This document shows positions 6,661-7,347 of a stretch of DNA of 7,347 bases, piece after piece (position 1 is the first letter of the stretch; the number at the start of each line of letters is the position of its first letter). Made by a program: the position numbers and the translations under genes. The notes under the pieces are model-generated. The model was not told the DNA's origin, searched no databases, and worked only from the letters and a program-made list of their open reading frames with translations. The DNA lies in assembly GCA_021808055.1 (NCBI GenBank), contig JAKBCH010000080.1, forward strand, positions 1 to 7,347, read 5' to 3'. The DNA is from Pseudomonadota bacterium (GTDB taxonomy: Bacteria > Pseudomonadota > Alphaproteobacteria > Acetobacterales > Acetobacteraceae).

Positions 6661-7041
6661 TTGAATAGCTATCATCTGTCATCGGCCGCACTTGGCGGCG
6701 CCGAAACACTGACGAATTACCAGGATGTGATGCAGAACATACTAGCCTGCTTCTCCACCCCCGATGTTGCGCCAGATGATCTGGCGCTGGATTTCACCGT
6801 CTGGCATCTCGGCTCGCTCATCCTGGGCTCGCTCCACGCGCCCGCCCTCACTTATTACCGTGATGCTGCCATCATCCAGGCGAGCGGCATGGATCATCTG
6901 CTGGTGCAGCATTATACAATCGGCGGGTTCGATGGCGCGGCCGGCACCCAGCCGATGCGGATGCGCTCCGGGGATATTTGCGTGTTTGACCTGGCGTAGA
7001 CCATGCGCAGCACCACGACGGGCTGCCACATCCTCACCCTA
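6661..7041 (+). pseudogene. AraC-family transcriptional regulator, N-terminal part, broken by a stop and an IS
   Basis: The frame 6661-6999 encodes the ligand-sensing N-terminal domain (AraC-binding-like, cupin type) of an AraC-family activator. Marks include LTNYQDVM, TVWHLGSLILGSLHAPALTYYRD (about residues 46-68), MDHLLVQHYTIGGFDG and the highly typical end RSGDICVFDLA (about 102-112). TAG at 6997-6999 interrupts this block, and the same frame goes on after it for 14 codons with family sequence (TMRSTTTGCHILTL), so the stop is probably a CAG-to-TAG nonsense change. At 7041 the homology ends abruptly at an IS5-family element; the C-terminal double-HTH DNA-binding domain is absent from this window. 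The only available start is TTG at 6661, with no good ribosome site, and GC content changes near 6670-6690, so the original 5' end may be lost too. It cannot make a working DNA-binding regulator. Confidence 0.82.
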
Positions 7042-7347
7042 GGCTCAGGACCCATTAATTTTTTGCATCGGCTAGGGTTAGCGTGATTCTGAACATGGCG
7101 CAGGGTTCTTCGTCATGTCCGATTTATTTTTGTTGAACGAGCGCCCGTTGGCGCGGATATCGCCATTCTTTCCGCTCTCGCACGACGTGCCGCGCGTTGA
7201 CGACCGGCGGGTCATCAGTGAGATCATCTACGTCATCAAACACGGGCTTCAATGGAAGGACGCGCCCAAAGCCTATCGCCCGCACAAGACTCTTTACAAT
7301 CGTTTCGTGCGCTGGAGCCTGCTTGGCGTGTTCGACCGGATCTTTAC
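7042..7347 (+). mobile_element. IS5-family insertion sequence, left part (right end outside window)
   Basis: AraC coding homology stops at the TA of 7040-7041, and a new non-coding stretch begins GGCTCAGGACCC at 7042, followed 73 bases later by a transposase start. A left terminal repeat beginning at or near 7042 and a TA target duplication would fit the IS427-like group of the IS5 family. The right end is not in the window, so neither the inverted repeat nor the target duplication can be confirmed. Confidence 0.75.
7115..7347 (+). CDS. IS5-family transposase, N-terminal fragment (3' end outside window)
   Basis: From ATG 7115-7117 the frame stays open to the window end, giving 77 complete codons. 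MSDLFLLNERPLARISPFFP, RVDDRRVISEIIYVIKHGLQW, KDAPKAYRPHKTLYNRFVRW and GVFDRIF match the N-terminal DUF4096-type domain of IS5-family transposases, which is very common in alphaproteobacteria. This domain precedes the DDE catalytic part, which would lie to the right; in many relatives the two parts are separate reading frames joined by frameshifting, and that cannot be judged here. AGGG about nine bases before the ATG could be a weak ribosome site. The upstream ATG at 7095 is in another frame. The enzyme would cut and join the element's ends during transposition. Confidence 0.92.
   Translation, partial: MSDLFLLNERPLARISPFFPLSHDVPRVDDRRVISEIIYVIKHGLQWKDAPKAYRPHKTLYNRFVRWSLLGVFDRIF

Noticed and set aside
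6342..6668. 108-codon plus-strand frame as a hypothetical protein
   Set aside because: The minus strand of the same interval encodes a recognisable, degenerate receiver domain, so the plus frame is a chance product.
6742..7029. 95-codon minus-strand frame
   Set aside because: Antisense shadow of the AraC-type N-terminal domain.
1..7347. CRISPR arrays, tRNA or rRNA genes
   Set aside because: No regularly spaced direct repeats and no tRNA- or rRNA-like sequence were seen on either strand.

Overview
The window looks like a GC-rich alphaproteobacterial chromosome. The alphaproteobacterial-type LexA operator (GTTC-N7-GTTC), the imuA-imuB-dnaE2 cassette and the IS5-family transposase all fit that group. 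An acidophilic relative of the Acetobacteraceae is plausible from protein style and the proton-pump-type P-type ATPase, but this is inference, not proof.

Layout: (1) 3-338 (+) is the C-terminal end of a P-type cation/proton ATPase that enters from the left. (2) 339-684 holds no convincing gene; its first half carries two imperfect inverted repeats. (3) 685-5619 (-) is a compact, overlapping operon imuA-imuB-dnaE2, transcribed right to left. It encodes the SOS-induced mutasome: ImuA (RecA-like accessory protein), ImuB (catalytically dead Y-family-like adaptor) and DnaE2/ImuC (error-prone C-family polymerase). A perfect GAAC-N7-GAAC LexA box lies across the imuA start codon. (4) 5629-6117 is a roughly 490-base stretch with no recognisable gene. 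(5) 6118-6660 (-) is a decayed NarL/FixJ-type response regulator, with receiver and LuxR-type HTH parts both recognisable but separated by stops and frameshifts. (6) 6661-7041 (+) is the N-terminal half of an AraC-family regulator, broken by an internal TAG and then by insertion of an IS5-family element. The left end of that element (from about 7042) and the start of its transposase (7115 onward) run off the window.

The functional core is the SOS mutagenesis operon: DNA damage would relieve LexA repression and allow co-expression of the three proteins through overlapping, translationally coupled genes. Its most notable point is ImuB. It has a strong ribosome-binding site and the normal first residues, but seems to jump straight into the region just before the family's LDITG motif, so about 65-75 N-terminal residues (part of the palm and the fingers-like region) are missing. 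To the right the window changes to a decay zone of two broken transcriptional regulators and an IS, which looks like an accessory or degrading region. No tRNA, rRNA or CRISPR array was seen.
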